Below, piece after piece: positions 1 to 9,481 of a stretch of 64,000 bases of DNA. The notes beneath the pieces are model-generated. The model worked only from the letters and a program-made list of their open reading frames with translations. It had not been told where the DNA came from and made no database searches. The stretch comes from UBA9676 sp035532275. Lineage in GTDB: Bacteria > Actinomycetota > Actinomycetes > Streptosporangiales > Streptosporangiaceae. The stretch covers positions 37,790-101,789 of the forward strand of contig DATKRG010000225.1 in assembly GCA_035532275.1 (NCBI GenBank), given 5' to 3'. The position numbers and the translations under genes are program-made. Each line of letters starts with the position of its first letter. Within the stretch, counting starts at the first letter, position 1.

Positions 1-862
1 AGTGGGCCACGTCGAAGTGCCCGCGCAGGCAGTCCTGGAGCGCGTCCAGCATCGCCGCGCTCCGGTTCCCGGTCAGCACCGCCGGGTCCACGACCACATG
101 CGCGGACAGCACCGGCAGCCCGGAGGTGATGGTCCACGCATGCAGGTCGTGCACGTCCTTCACGCCCTCAATCGCGGTCATGTGCGCGCGCACCTCGGTC
201 ATGTCGACGCCGCGCGGGCTTGCCTCCAGCAACACGTCGACCGCGTCCCGCAGCAGATGCCAGGTCCGCGGCAGGATGAGCACGGCCACCGCCAGCGAGG
301 CGATCGGGTCGATCAGCGTGAACCCCGTGGTCGCGACCACCACGCCGCTGATGATCACCGCCGCCGCCCCGAAGGTGTCCGATGCGACCTCGAGGAACGC
401 CCCCCGGACGTTGAGACTCTGGTCCTGCCCGTGCCGCAGCAGCAGCAGCGACACGCCGTTCCCGGCCAGCGCGACCACGCCGAACACGATCATCAGGCCG
501 GAGCCGACCGGTGGCGGCGAAGCGAGCCGCTGCACAGCTTCGGTGATGATGAACGCGGCCAGGCCGAGCAGCAGCAGGGCGTTGACCGTCGCGGCGAGGA
601 TCTCGGCGCGGGCGTAGCCGAAGGTGCGGCGGTCGGTGGCCGGCCTGGCGGCGAAGTAGGCGGCCAGCACCGACAGGCCCACCCCGGCCGCGTCGGCGGC
701 CATGTGTGCGGCATCGGCGAGCAGCACCAGGGACCCGCTGACCGCCGCGCCGATGATCTCCGCGGCGGCGATGCCGGCGGTGATCCCCATGACCGCGGCC
801 AGCCTGCCCCGGTGCCTGCCGGTGGCAGTGAGCGCGCTGGCGTGGTCGTGATCGGCCGGCAC
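1..862 (-). CDS. CDF-family divalent metal efflux transporter (3' end outside window)
   Basis: A cation diffusion facilitator exports Zn/Co/Cd/Mn-type ions across the plasma membrane, usually in exchange for protons. The start is a GTG at 862 with GGGAGG just upstream (about 866-872). The protein opens with a short His/Asp-rich tail (MPADHDHASALT), then shows the family TM2 signature LLADAAHMAADAAG with its HxxxD metal site. The TM5 site reads as E-V-A-S-D (ExxxD). A cytoplasmic domain follows with TSGLPVLSAHVVVDP and stays open to base 1, so about 287 residues are visible and the stop lies outside. It runs in the same direction as the other ion-transport genes up to 6310. The family is certain from the motifs. 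The metal is not decidable here. Confidence 0.93.
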   Translation of the reverse strand, partial: MPADHDHASALTATGRHRGRLAAVMGITAGIAAAEIIGAAVSGSLVLLADAAHMAADAAGVGLSVLAAYFAARPATDRRTFGYARAEILAATVNALLLLGLAAFIITEAVQRLASPPPVGSGLMIVFGVVALAGNGVSLLLLRHGQDQSLNVRGAFLEVASDTFGAAAVIISGVVVATTGFTLIDPIASLAVAVLILPRTWHLLRDAVDVLLEASPRGVDMTEVRAHMTAIEGVKDVHDLHAWTITSGLPVLSAHVVVDPAVLTGNRSAAMLDALQDCLRGHFDVAH

Positions 863-930
863 CCCTGCCTCCCTTCGCTAGCCTGGGCGGGCCGCGCCAG
901 CTCCCGCCAGCGCCGCGCGGCGCGCCCGTA

Positions 931-3444
931 TCACGAGTCTTCCCCAGTGGGCGGGGGCGGGCTACCGGGTGAGAGCAGTTCGTAGGCAGGGTTGATCATG
1001 ACCGGGCTGCCCTCGCGGACCCCGACCGGGCCGCGGAAGCGGATCCGTGCCCCGCAGATGACCCCCGGGATGTGGGACCGGCCGTAGAACAGGGCGGTCA
1101 GGTCCCCGGTGGAGTCGGAGATCTCACAGGCGAGCACGGCGTTCCGCTCGACCGGCCGGATCTCCACCGCGCGGACCCGGCCCTCCACGGTGGCCCGGCC
1201 CGGCTGGGTCAGGGTGCCGATCGGGGTCACTCCCGGCGGGGGAACCGGGCGGTCATACCCGGCCCGGTCCTTGCCGACCGCCGAAGCGGGCTCCGCACCG
1301 GCCCGCCGGGCGCGGCGCCCGCGCAGCAGATTCCGCAGCGCGGAAGGCGGCGGCGCGGCCAGCACCGGCGGCACGTTCTCTTCCCCTTCGGCCGCGGCGA
1401 TGCCGTGCGCGCCCTCCGGTGCCCCCGGCATGGCTTCTTCGGCAGCCTTCCCGGCGGCGGCCTGGCGTGTCTTCGCCGGCGGCTCCTGCCGGTCGTGCAT
1501 GGTCGCCAGCCGGCTGCGGACGTCGAACGGGACGATGGTGGCTGCCGAGTGCGGGATCTGGCTCACCACGCCAGCGATCTTGTCAGCGGTGCGGTCGTGC
1601 AGGAGCCGGCCGAGCAGCGGCGCATAACCGCGCCGGGGCAGGACCACCGTCACATGTGTACCGGGCAGGGCGGCCTCCCGGCTGACCAGTTCGGCAGCGG
1701 CTCTGGTCAGGCGGCGGTCCGGGCAGTCGATGAAGTCGAGCACAACCCCCCGGTCCGCCCGTATCCACTCCTGGCGCAGAAGGTCCGCCTGGGCGGTGTC
1801 GATGACGAAATGAACCGCCCGCAGCGTCGTCGGCCGCAAGCTGCGCGCATACCGCAGGGCGGCCAGCGTGGCCAGGTCGAAGCTGTCCACCAGCAGGTAC
1901 ACGGTGCGGCGCGGGTAGTTGGTCGGCTCGGCCGGCCGGGGCCGGTCACCGATCCGCTCCAGCACCTCGGCTTCCATCCGGTATTCGCGGTTCAGCCGGA
2001 TGAGGGCCGGCACCCCGATGACGAAGAGGACCACCACCAGCCACGCGCCTTCGGTGAACTTCACCACGGCGAAGATCACGACCACCACGGCGCTGAGCAC
2101 CCCGGCCGACGCGTTGATCACCAGCTTGTGGTGCCAGCCCTGCTCCTTGTGCCGGTGGTGATATCTGGCCATGCCGAAGCCAGCCATGGTGAACGCGGTG
2201 AACACGCCGATCGCGTAGAAGGGCACCAGGCGGTTGACGTTCGAGCCGACCGTGACCAGCAGCGCGATCGCGAGCACCGTGAGGACGATGATCCCGTTGG
2301 AGAACACCAGCCGGTGCCCGCGTTTGGTCAGCCAGCGGGGCAGGAAGGCGTCCTCGGCCACGAAGTTGGTCAGGAACGGGAACCCGTTGAAGCTGGTGTT
2401 CCCGCCGGTGTACAGGATGAGCGCGGTGGCGGCCTGGACCACGAAGTACATGAAATGCCCCGCGCTCCCGAACACCGCGCTGGCTTCCTGGGAGATCACC
2501 GTCGGGTACCCGGCCAGGTAGGGGATCGCGTGCGTGGCGTGCGCCAGCCAGGAGATCCCCGCTACCAGGCTGCCGAGGATGATGCCTTCCAGGACCAGCA
2601 CCCGGCGGGCGTTGATCCCCTCGGGCGGCCGGAACGCGCTCACCGCGTTGGACACCGCCTCGATACCGGTCAGCGACGACCCGCCGTTGGCGAAGGACCG
2701 CAGCAGCGTGAACACCAACGCGAAGGCGGTCACCCCGGCAAGGCCGTGGCCGATGGGATAGGTGCCCTTCAGCGTGTGCACGCTCTGGGCCGGCAGGCTG
2801 CCCACAGCCTCGCGGAGAAGGCCGATCACGATCATCAGGCCGACCGACGCCGTGAACAGGTACGTGGGCAGTGCGAAGGTCTTGCCTGCCTCCCGGATCC
2901 CGCGCAGGTTGCCGTAGCACATGGCCAGCACGACGCCTACCGAGATCTCCAGCTGGTACGGGCCGAGCGCCGGGATGGCGGAGGCGATCGCGGCCGTCCC
3001 ACCGGCGATCTGGACTGCCACTGTGACCACGTAGTCAACGAGCAGTGCGACCGCCGCGACCTGGGCGACCCGGGGCCCGAAGTTGTCCCGTGCGACAACG
3101 TATGAGCCGCCCGCCCGGGTGTAGACCATCACGACCTCGCGGTAGGACAGCACCACCAGGGCCATGACGAACAGGATCACGCCGGTCATCGGCAGGATCA
3201 CTGAGAAGGCGGCGATCCCGAACAGCGGCAGCAGTTCGATCAGGATCTCCTCGGTGCCGTACGCGGAAGAGGAGATTCCGTCGGGGGAGAGCACACCGAG
3301 CGCGAGCGGCTTGGACAGCCGCTGCTCGCCGAGCTCCTCGTTGACCATCGGCGGGCCGAGCAGGCGGCGTTTGACCGAATACCAGAAAGTCTCGGGGGCG
3401 TCTCCCGCGTTGCCGAGGAACCCGGTTGCCCTGCGTATGGCCAC
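931..3444 (-). CDS. KimA-like APC superfamily permease with C-terminal OB-fold
   Basis: Predicted 837-residue inner-membrane transporter. The first ~500 residues are a 12-helix APC-type permease with the motif LSPDGISSSAYGTEEIL, which resembles the KimA/YdaO potassium-uptake group. A cytosolic USP-like region follows (around VYLLVDSFDLATLAALRYARSL), then a low-complexity Ala/Pro/Arg linker. The last ~85 residues (from IGTLTQPGRATVEGRV) form an OB-fold of the kind that in other actinobacteria is usually a separate small protein. I chose the GTG at 3444 because AAAAGGA lies nine bases upstream; the frame is open much further upstream. It sits between the CDF and Nramp genes. K+ as substrate and control by c-di-AMP are inferences from KimA and are not visible here. 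Confidence 0.85.
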   Translation of the reverse strand: MAIRRATGFLGNAGDAPETFWYSVKRRLLGPPMVNEELGEQRLSKPLALGVLSPDGISSSAYGTEEILIELLPLFGIAAFSVILPMTGVILFVMALVVLSYREVVMVYTRAGGSYVVARDNFGPRVAQVAAVALLVDYVVTVAVQIAGGTAAIASAIPALGPYQLEISVGVVLAMCYGNLRGIREAGKTFALPTYLFTASVGLMIVIGLLREAVGSLPAQSVHTLKGTYPIGHGLAGVTAFALVFTLLRSFANGGSSLTGIEAVSNAVSAFRPPEGINARRVLVLEGIILGSLVAGISWLAHATHAIPYLAGYPTVISQEASAVFGSAGHFMYFVVQAATALILYTGGNTSFNGFPFLTNFVAEDAFLPRWLTKRGHRLVFSNGIIVLTVLAIALLVTVGSNVNRLVPFYAIGVFTAFTMAGFGMARYHHRHKEQGWHHKLVINASAGVLSAVVVVIFAVVKFTEGAWLVVVLFVIGVPALIRLNREYRMEAEVLERIGDRPRPAEPTNYPRRTVYLLVDSFDLATLAALRYARSLRPTTLRAVHFVIDTAQADLLRQEWIRADRGVVLDFIDCPDRRLTRAAAELVSREAALPGTHVTVVLPRRGYAPLLGRLLHDRTADKIAGVVSQIPHSAATIVPFDVRSRLATMHDRQEPPAKTRQAAAGKAAEEAMPGAPEGAHGIAAAEGEENVPPVLAAPPPSALRNLLRGRRARRAGAEPASAVGKDRAGYDRPVPPPGVTPIGTLTQPGRATVEGRVRAVEIRPVERNAVLACEISDSTGDLTALFYGRSHIPGVICGARIRFRGPVGVREGSPVMINPAYELLSPGSPPPPTGEDS

Positions 3445-3581
3445 GTATGCCGATCCTTTTGGTCGTCTGACCCTCTCGTGGCCTTCATACCATCGCAGGC
3501 CAGGGGCTTTGCCTTCCGGGAGGGGCCGGCGTCGTGGCTGCGGCGTTAAGATTTCATCAAGATCATCCGGATTCGCCCGGT

Positions 3582-4922
3582 TTAGCCGACCCCGAAGAAC
3601 CCGAGCACAGTCGTGCCGAGCAGCAGCAGGCTCATGGCGGAGATGGCCGCCACGCAGATCCCGGCCACGATCCGGAACACCGGCCCGTTCGCGGCCTTGC
3701 CCAGCAGGCTGCGGCGGCTGGTGAGGATCAGGATGAAGATCAAGATGACCGGGGTGACGATGCCCTGCAGCACCTGGGTGCCGATCAGCAGGGTGATCAG
3801 GTTGATCCGGGTCATGGCCAGCGCCGCGCCGATGACCACCTGCACCGCGAACAGCCCGAGGAAGAGCCGGGCCTCGGTGAACCGGCGCGACACTGACCGC
3901 TCCACCCCGACCGCTTCGCTGATGGCGTAGGCGCTGGACAGCGGGACCACGGCGCCCGCCAGGGCGGACGCGCCGATCAGCCCGAGCGCGAACAGGACCT
4001 CGGCGGCCGGGCCGGCCACCGGCTTGAGAGCCAGCGCGGCCTCCGCCGCTGAGGTCAGCGGCCCGCGGCCGCCGATCGCGGCGGCGGTCGCGATGATGAT
4101 GGTGATCGACACGATGCAGGCGAACACCGCCCCGGAGATCGCGTCGATCCGCGCCCGCGGGTAGTCGGCCCGGTCGGCGCCCTTGTCCACCACCCCCGCC
4201 GCCGCGTACAGCTGCATGTAGGGGCTGACCGTGGTCCCGATCAGGGCCACACCCAGCAGCAGGTAGCTCTTGGTGAACAGGAAGTGGGGGATGACCAGGT
4301 TGGAGCCGACCGCGCTCCAGTCCGGGTGGCCGAGCACCGCCGCGATCGGGTAGGCGAGGAAGGCCAGGGACAGGATCAGGAAGATCCTTTCCGCATAACG
4401 ATAGGAGCCGAACGAGACCAGTGCCCAGATGGCGACGGCCGCGATGGGGATGATGATGTACCGGCTGACCCCGAGCAGCTCGAAGGCGGCCCCGATGCCG
4501 GCGAACTCCGACACCACCAGGCCGGTGTTGGCCAGCAGCACGCAGCCGAGCGCAAGCCCGGTCATCCGCAGCGTGAACTCTTCCCGGATCAGCGCGGCCA
4601 GCCCCTTGCCGGTGTGGGTGCCCAGCCGCACCGCCATCTCCTGCACCAGCACCAGCGCGATGGTGACCAGCACCATGAAGAACAGCGTCCGGTAGACGAA
4701 CTGCGAGCCGGCCGAGGCATAGGTGGCGATGCCGGCCGCGTCGTTGCCGGCGTTGGCCGCCACCACCCCGGGCCCGGCGATGGCCAGGACCAGCCAGATC
4801 CTGCTCTTGCGGGACCGGATCAGCCGGACCCCGCTGGCGCGGATCCGGGTGAGCGACATCAGCCCTCCCGAACTGGCGGGCTGGCGTGGCTCCGCCTCCC
4901 GGCCCTGTTCGCGGGTGCTCAC
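3582..4922 (-). CDS. Nramp (MntH-like) divalent metal transporter
   Basis: A proton-coupled importer of Mn2+/Fe2+-type ions, 446 residues with about 11 membrane helices. After a ~35-residue soluble tail, helix 1 carries GPGVVAANAGNDAAGI, the place of the family's DPGN metal-binding motif, here altered to NAGNDA. Helix 6 carries a loose form of the family's second metal-binding region. The altered DPGN means the substrate may not be classical Mn/Fe; Nramp-related Mg or other carriers also diverge here. Its GTG start at 4922 overlaps the stop of the upstream PRC/MgtE_N/CBS gene in a GTGA junction, so the two are translationally coupled and probably act together. Confidence 0.88.
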   Translation of the reverse strand: MSTREQGREAEPRQPASSGGLMSLTRIRASGVRLIRSRKSRIWLVLAIAGPGVVAANAGNDAAGIATYASAGSQFVYRTLFFMVLVTIALVLVQEMAVRLGTHTGKGLAALIREEFTLRMTGLALGCVLLANTGLVVSEFAGIGAAFELLGVSRYIIIPIAAVAIWALVSFGSYRYAERIFLILSLAFLAYPIAAVLGHPDWSAVGSNLVIPHFLFTKSYLLLGVALIGTTVSPYMQLYAAAGVVDKGADRADYPRARIDAISGAVFACIVSITIIIATAAAIGGRGPLTSAAEAALALKPVAGPAAEVLFALGLIGASALAGAVVPLSSAYAISEAVGVERSVSRRFTEARLFLGLFAVQVVIGAALAMTRINLITLLIGTQVLQGIVTPVILIFILILTSRRSLLGKAANGPVFRIVAGICVAAISAMSLLLLGTTVLGFFGVG

Positions 4923-6310
4923 TGCAGCAGCCGGGGGAAGTGCAGCCGGCCATGGCCGGGCACCAGCGCATCCAGCACATCATCGGACAGGATCCGCCCA
5001 AGCGGCCTGCCCTCGTCGTCCACGACCAGCAACGACGAGCGCCGCGATTCGACCATCTCGGTGGCGACCTTGTCCAGGTCGTCGTCCGGGCGCAGGGTGA
5101 CGGGCAGCTCGTCCGGGTCGATCAGCCCGGCCAGCGTGGTGTCGCCGTCACTGACCAGCAGGTCGAAGGCGGAGACATCACCTATCAGCCGGCCATCCTC
5201 GTCGAGGACGGCGACCGAGTCGATCTCCGTCTGGTGCCGTGCCAGTTCGGCCAGCCGGCGCCGCACCTGCTCGACCGTCTCTTCCGGCTTCGCGCAGGCG
5301 AGGACCGTGGTCATGACACCGCCCGCCTCGTCGCCGGGGTAGCCCAGCAAGCGGGCGAGCTCGCGCTGGGTGGGTGCGGGCATCTGGGCGAGCATGGTCG
5401 CCTGCTCGTCCGCGGGCAGGTCGCGCAGCGCGTCCACCGCCTCGTCCGGCTCCATCCGCGCGATGAGCTCCGCGGCCTGGCCCGGCTCCACCTCCCGCAG
5501 CAGTGCCGTCAGCTCGTGCGGTTCCATCTCCTCCAGCGCGTCCGCGGCGAGGTCGTGGTCCAGGCTGGCGAGCAGTTCCCGGCGGCCGGGCCGGCCCAGG
5601 CCCTCCAGCACGTCAGCCAGCTCGGCCGGGCGCAGCCTGCGCAGCGCCGAGTGCGGCTCCCGCAGCTTCACCGCCGACGGGCTCTCCGCCGAGTCGGCGC
5701 CGAACGACTCGATCGCGGCCCAGTCGATGACCCGGCCCGGGGTCGGGTGCCAGCGGAACCGCTTGGGCCCCAGGCGGCGCAGCAGGGTCTGCAGGCTCAC
5801 GTCCACACCGACCAGCCGGACCTGGTCGCCGACCTGCGCGAGGTACAGGTCGGCCGCCCGGATCACCTGCACCTCGTCGGTGTCGACCAGCTGGTGATCG
5901 AGGATGTCGCGGTGCAGCAGCACCTCGCCCTCACGCCGCTGGAACTCGCGCAGGTCCAGCCGGGCCGTGCGGAGCGTGACCGAGCGGCGCTCCACCTTGT
6001 CGATGGCGGCCGCGTCCAGGTAGGCCTTGCGGCGCCCCACCCGGACCACGATCCCGGTCAGCGCCGGGTAGGCCTCGCTGCTGCCGTGCACCTGGGCGAC
6101 CAGGTCGACCAGGCGGCCGACTTCCTCACCGGACTGGTTCAGCACCGGGCAGCCGATCAGGCCGACCAGCGAGATGATGTTCTGCCGGACCTGGCGGGAG
6201 GTCATCAGCCGCTGCGAATGACCGCCGAAAAGATGGGCGCCTGCGCCCCGATCGCCGTTGCGGGACCGCGGGCCGGGCAGCCGGCCGTTGAAGAAATGCC
6301 GGTCGGACAC
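4919..6310 (-). CDS. Soluble PRC-barrel / MgtE_N / CBS-pair protein coupled to the Nramp gene
   Basis: 463 residues resembling the cytosolic half of the Mg2+ channel MgtE, without its membrane domain. Domain order: two PRC-barrel-like segments (around 45-200, for example VGLIGCPVLNQSGEEVGRLVDLV), an MgtE_N superhelix (~225-335, with the repeats LADVLEGL, AADALEEMEPHEL and AAELIARMEPDEA), and a CBS pair (~340-455, VMTTVLACAKPEETV and SLLVVDDEGRPLGRI). Start: GTG at 6310, with GGAGGT six bases upstream. No transmembrane segment is visible. Because it is coupled by a 4-base overlap to the Nramp gene, it probably gates or regulates that transporter in response to Mg2+ or a nucleotide. This is an inference from MgtE, where MgtE_N and CBS close the pore when Mg2+ is high. 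Confidence 0.86.
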   Translation of the reverse strand: MSDRHFFNGRLPGPRSRNGDRGAGAHLFGGHSQRLMTSRQVRQNIISLVGLIGCPVLNQSGEEVGRLVDLVAQVHGSSEAYPALTGIVVRVGRRKAYLDAAAIDKVERRSVTLRTARLDLREFQRREGEVLLHRDILDHQLVDTDEVQVIRAADLYLAQVGDQVRLVGVDVSLQTLLRRLGPKRFRWHPTPGRVIDWAAIESFGADSAESPSAVKLREPHSALRRLRPAELADVLEGLGRPGRRELLASLDHDLAADALEEMEPHELTALLREVEPGQAAELIARMEPDEAVDALRDLPADEQATMLAQMPAPTQRELARLLGYPGDEAGGVMTTVLACAKPEETVEQVRRRLAELARHQTEIDSVAVLDEDGRLIGDVSAFDLLVSDGDTTLAGLIDPDELPVTLRPDDDLDKVATEMVESRRSSLLVVDDEGRPLGRILSDDVLDALVPGHGRLHFPRLLQ

Positions 6311-6587
6311 AGCAACCTCCTGGTCCGCCGGCCAGGCCGGGTGGTCTATCCCGGGGCGGCCGGCAAGAGTGGAAGGGATCGGAACGGGCAGCGTCCGGCG
6401 GCCCGGCCAATGGTGCTGGCCGCGCTCGCCGTGGTTGTACTGCAGGGATCACCAAGCACGGCCACACCTCCCTCACGTCGGCTGCGACATCCAGATAATC
6501 GCGCTCATGGCGTGCCAGCATCCGGGCAGAGCCGGATGCTCGCTGTATACGAGTCTGTCATACCCGGGCAGTTACTGGCCCGGCCGG

Positions 6588-8147
6588 TCAGGGTGGGCTG
6601 CCAGGGTTCGGGTTGGCCGTGGGCAGGCCGGAGCAGATGCTGGCCCCGGCGTTGCGGGTCTGCACGAAACTGGCGCTGCCGGGCGCCGGGCCGCTTCCGG
6701 CGGCTGGGCCGCCCTTGCCGTGGCCTGCCGTGGCGCGGTGACGGGCCCGGGGCGGGTTCACGCCAGCGAAGCCGGCGCCGATGATCAGCGTGACCGGCCC
6801 CGCCGTCCCGGTCTGCGGGGCGGGCTCACGCAGCAGGTTCTGCGCGGCCGGTGCTGTCTTGAGCGCGGTCATCAGCGTGTAGGCACTGTCGGCCTGCGCG
6901 GTGCCCGAGTAGGTCACCGTGGTCGCGGCGACCGGCGTGGCGTTGCCCACGCCGATGACGTCGAAGCCCAGCTTGCGCAGGCGGCTGGCGGTCCGCCCGG
7001 CGAGCCCGGAGCTGCCGGTGCCGTTGAGCACACGCACCCGGACCTTCGCCGGTGGCAGCGTGGGCAGCTGGCGATGCCACCGCTGCCCGTCCTGGATCAT
7101 CTGGAAGATGACGTCGTCCTGCGGCTCCTCGGGCAGCAGCCGGCCCGACTCGGCGGGGTCGGGATCGGGCACCGTCGGCATCGTGATCAGCGTCACGTGC
7201 TTCGCGCGCAGGTGGGCGAGGGTCCTGGCCAGCCCCAGCAGCTTGGTGGCCGAATCCAGGCCCCGGTCCACGGTGAGCGCCTTGGTGGCTGTGTCGGCCA
7301 CCTTGAGCAACTGGACGGAGTTGGTCAGCAGGCCCGCTCGGTTCACCTTCTGGATGACCGAGGACATGAACGCCTGCTGCAGCATGATCCGCGGCAGGTC
7401 GCCGCCGACGTCCCCCTCGGCCGAGACCCCGTGCCGGGTGCGCACATAGGCCAGCGCCTGGTTGTAGGTGAGCAGATGCATGCCGCCGCTGAGGTTCATG
7501 TGCGACCACGGGTCGTGGTAGCCGCCGGGCGGCACGCAGACTTCGACCCCGCCGATGGCGTCCACCATGGCGCGGAAGGAGTTGAAGTCGAACATGACGA
7601 AGTGATCGAGTTTGACGCCGGTGAAGTCTTTGACCGTCTTGACGGCACACGATGGCCCGCCGATGTTCATGGCGCCGTCGATGATCGCGGACTGGTAGGG
7701 CCCCCAGATGCCGACACCGATGCCGCGCCGCGCCGTGCAGCCTGGCTCATAGACGACGGTGTCCCGCGGGATGGACACGACGATGGCGTGGGTGTGGGTG
7801 GAGTCCAGGTGAACCAGCAGCAGGTTGTCGGAGTTGCTGGTGTTCAGGCTCGCATTGCTCCCGAACCCCTTGCCCTGGCCCTTCCTGGTCTGCGACCCGA
7901 GCAGGAGGATGGTCTGCACGCCGTAGACCGACCGGTGGGTCAGCCCGCTCACGCTGACGCCGGTGATGTTGCCGGTCAGATGCCGGTACACCGCGTAGGC
8001 GCCCAGGCTGGCCAGCACCACCAGTGCCGTCAGGACGCTGGCGGCGATGTACGCGGCCCTGGCCAGGCGGCTCAGCCGCCGCCAGTGATGCGATGCCGGC
8101 CGCGTGCCGGGTCCGTGCCGGCCACGGCCACCTGGCCGGTGACGCAT
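6588..8147 (-). CDS. LCP (LytR-CpsA-Psr) family cell-wall glycopolymer ligase
   Basis: Transfers lipid-linked polymers such as teichoic acid or arabinogalactan to peptidoglycan at the outer membrane face. The protein has 519 residues: a ~30-residue basic cytosolic tail, one TM helix (AAYIAASVLTALVVLASLGA), the LCP catalytic domain at ~75-330 with conserved Arg/Asp motifs (SNSDNLLLVHLD, VVSIPRDTVV, YVRTRHGVSAEGDVGGDLPR) and a C-terminal LytR_C domain (RVRVLNGTGSSGLAGRTASRL). The start ATG at 8147 has GGAG six bases upstream. No polymer-biosynthesis genes are adjacent, so the substrate is unknown. Confidence 0.93.
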   Translation of the reverse strand: MRHRPGGRGRHGPGTRPASHHWRRLSRLARAAYIAASVLTALVVLASLGAYAVYRHLTGNITGVSVSGLTHRSVYGVQTILLLGSQTRKGQGKGFGSNASLNTSNSDNLLLVHLDSTHTHAIVVSIPRDTVVYEPGCTARRGIGVGIWGPYQSAIIDGAMNIGGPSCAVKTVKDFTGVKLDHFVMFDFNSFRAMVDAIGGVEVCVPPGGYHDPWSHMNLSGGMHLLTYNQALAYVRTRHGVSAEGDVGGDLPRIMLQQAFMSSVIQKVNRAGLLTNSVQLLKVADTATKALTVDRGLDSATKLLGLARTLAHLRAKHVTLITMPTVPDPDPAESGRLLPEEPQDDVIFQMIQDGQRWHRQLPTLPPAKVRVRVLNGTGSSGLAGRTASRLRKLGFDVIGVGNATPVAATTVTYSGTAQADSAYTLMTALKTAPAAQNLLREPAPQTGTAGPVTLIIGAGFAGVNPPRARHRATAGHGKGGPAAGSGPAPGSASFVQTRNAGASICSGLPTANPNPGSPP

Positions 8148-8308
8148 GCGTGCTCCGTTCCGTCGGCATGACGTCCGCTGGAGCCGTCCTGGTAGCCAGC
8201 CGCCGCGGGCACGTGATCGGCGTCGATCCCCAGGAAGACGCTAGCCGCGGAGCCAGGACCTCTCCGGGCGCTTTGCCAGAGCATGAGGAGCATGCGACCC
8301 GCGTACTG

Positions 8309-9445
8309 TCAGGTGGCCGCTCCACGGTCCCGGAGGCTGGTGATCTCGGCGGCGCTGAACCCGAGTTCGGCGAGCACCTCGCCGGTGTCGGCGCCGGGCC
8401 GGACGGGCGGCGACGGCGGGCCGCACGGTGTGCGGCCGAACCGTGGCGCGGGCGCCGGCTGGGTGACGCCCCCGACGTCGATGAACGTCCCCCGGGCCGC
8501 GTTGTGCGGGTGACCGGGTGCGTCGCCGGGCGCGACCACCGGCGCCACGCACGCGTCCGAGCCGGCGAAGACCTCCATCCACTCCGCCTGTGAGCGTGCG
8601 GCGAACACCTCGGCCAGCCGGTCGCGCAGCCGTGGCCACCCGGAGCGGTCGTACTGGGCGGGCAGGCCGTCCCCGTCCAGGCCGAGCCGGGTCAGCAGCT
8701 CGGCGTAGAATTTCGGCTCCAGTGCGCCGACGGCCATGTGCCGCCCGTCGGCGGTCGGGTAGGTGTCGTAGAACGGCGCCCCGCCGTCCAGCACGTTCGT
8801 GCCCCGTTCGTCCTGCCAGGCCCCGGCCGCCCGCAGCCCGTACAGGAACGAGGCGAGCAGCGCCGACCCGTCCACCATAGCGGCGTCGACAACCTGGCCC
8901 CGCCCGGACCGCTCGCGCTCCAGCAGGGCGGCGAGCACGCCGACGGCGAGCAGCATCCCGCCGCCGCCGAAGTCCCCGACCAGGTTCAGCGGGGCATGGG
9001 GGCGCTGGCCGGCCCGGCCGATCGGGTCCAGGCTGCCGGAGACGGCGATGTAGTCGATGTCGTGGCCCGCGGTGTCGGCCAGCGGCCCGTCCTGGCCCCA
9101 GCCGGTCATCCGGGCGTAGACCAGCCGGGGGTTGCGCTCCGCGCAGACCTCCGGGCCGAAGCCGAGCCGCTCCGCGACCCCCGGCCGGAACGCCTCGACC
9201 AGCACGTCGGCCCCGTCGGCCAGCCGGAGCAGGACATCAACCCCGGCCGGGTCCTTGAGGTTCAGCCGGATGGACCGCCGGCTCCGGCACAGCGGGTCCA
9301 CCGGCGGCAGCGTCTGCCGGCCCGAGCGGTCGGGCCGGTCCACCCGCAGCACCTGCGCGCCGAGGTCGGCGAGGACCATGCAGCCGAACGGCGCCGGTGC
9401 CAGGCTCGCGATCTCGATCACCCGCACCCCGTCCAGTGGCCCCAT
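8309..9445 (-). CDS. CaiB/BaiF family III CoA-transferase
   Basis: 378 residues of the family III CoA-transferase / alpha-methylacyl-CoA racemase type, which moves CoA between carboxylic acids or epimerises 2-methylacyl-CoAs. The N-terminus is typical (GPLDGVRVIEIASLAPAPFGCMVLADLGA), followed by VDRPDRSG, a stretch describing the active-site Asp region (YARMTGWGQDGPLADTAGHDIDYIAVSG) and GGGGMLLAVGVLAALLERERSGRGQ broken by no gaps. I chose the ATG at 9445 because GGGAAGG precedes it at the right distance; an in-frame ATG at 9469 has no such site. It is a single gene. A 13-bp inverted repeat at 9482-9537 lies directly upstream and may be its operator. Confidence 0.9.
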   Translation of the reverse strand: MGPLDGVRVIEIASLAPAPFGCMVLADLGAQVLRVDRPDRSGRQTLPPVDPLCRSRRSIRLNLKDPAGVDVLLRLADGADVLVEAFRPGVAERLGFGPEVCAERNPRLVYARMTGWGQDGPLADTAGHDIDYIAVSGSLDPIGRAGQRPHAPLNLVGDFGGGGMLLAVGVLAALLERERSGRGQVVDAAMVDGSALLASFLYGLRAAGAWQDERGTNVLDGGAPFYDTYPTADGRHMAVGALEPKFYAELLTRLGLDGDGLPAQYDRSGWPRLRDRLAEVFAARSQAEWMEVFAGSDACVAPVVAPGDAPGHPHNAARGTFIDVGGVTQPAPAPRFGRTPCGPPSPPVRPGADTGEVLAELGFSAAEITSLRDRGAAT

Positions 9446-9481
9446 CCGGCACCTTCCCCTCTCCCACATGGCAGTCCCAGG

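Noticed and set aside
1072..3105. A very long open frame on the plus strand opposite the KimA-like gene
   Set aside because: Gln/Arg/Pro/His-rich composition is typical of the antisense of a high-GC gene, and the minus-strand product has clear domains. The same applies to long frames opposite mshA, SenX3, phosphoesterase, Fxs genes, Pot genes and the flippase.
3445..5001. In-frame upstream extension of the KimA-like frame across the Nramp gene
   Set aside because: That extension is an out-of-frame reading of Nramp; the GTG at 3444 with AAAAGGA upstream is the real start.
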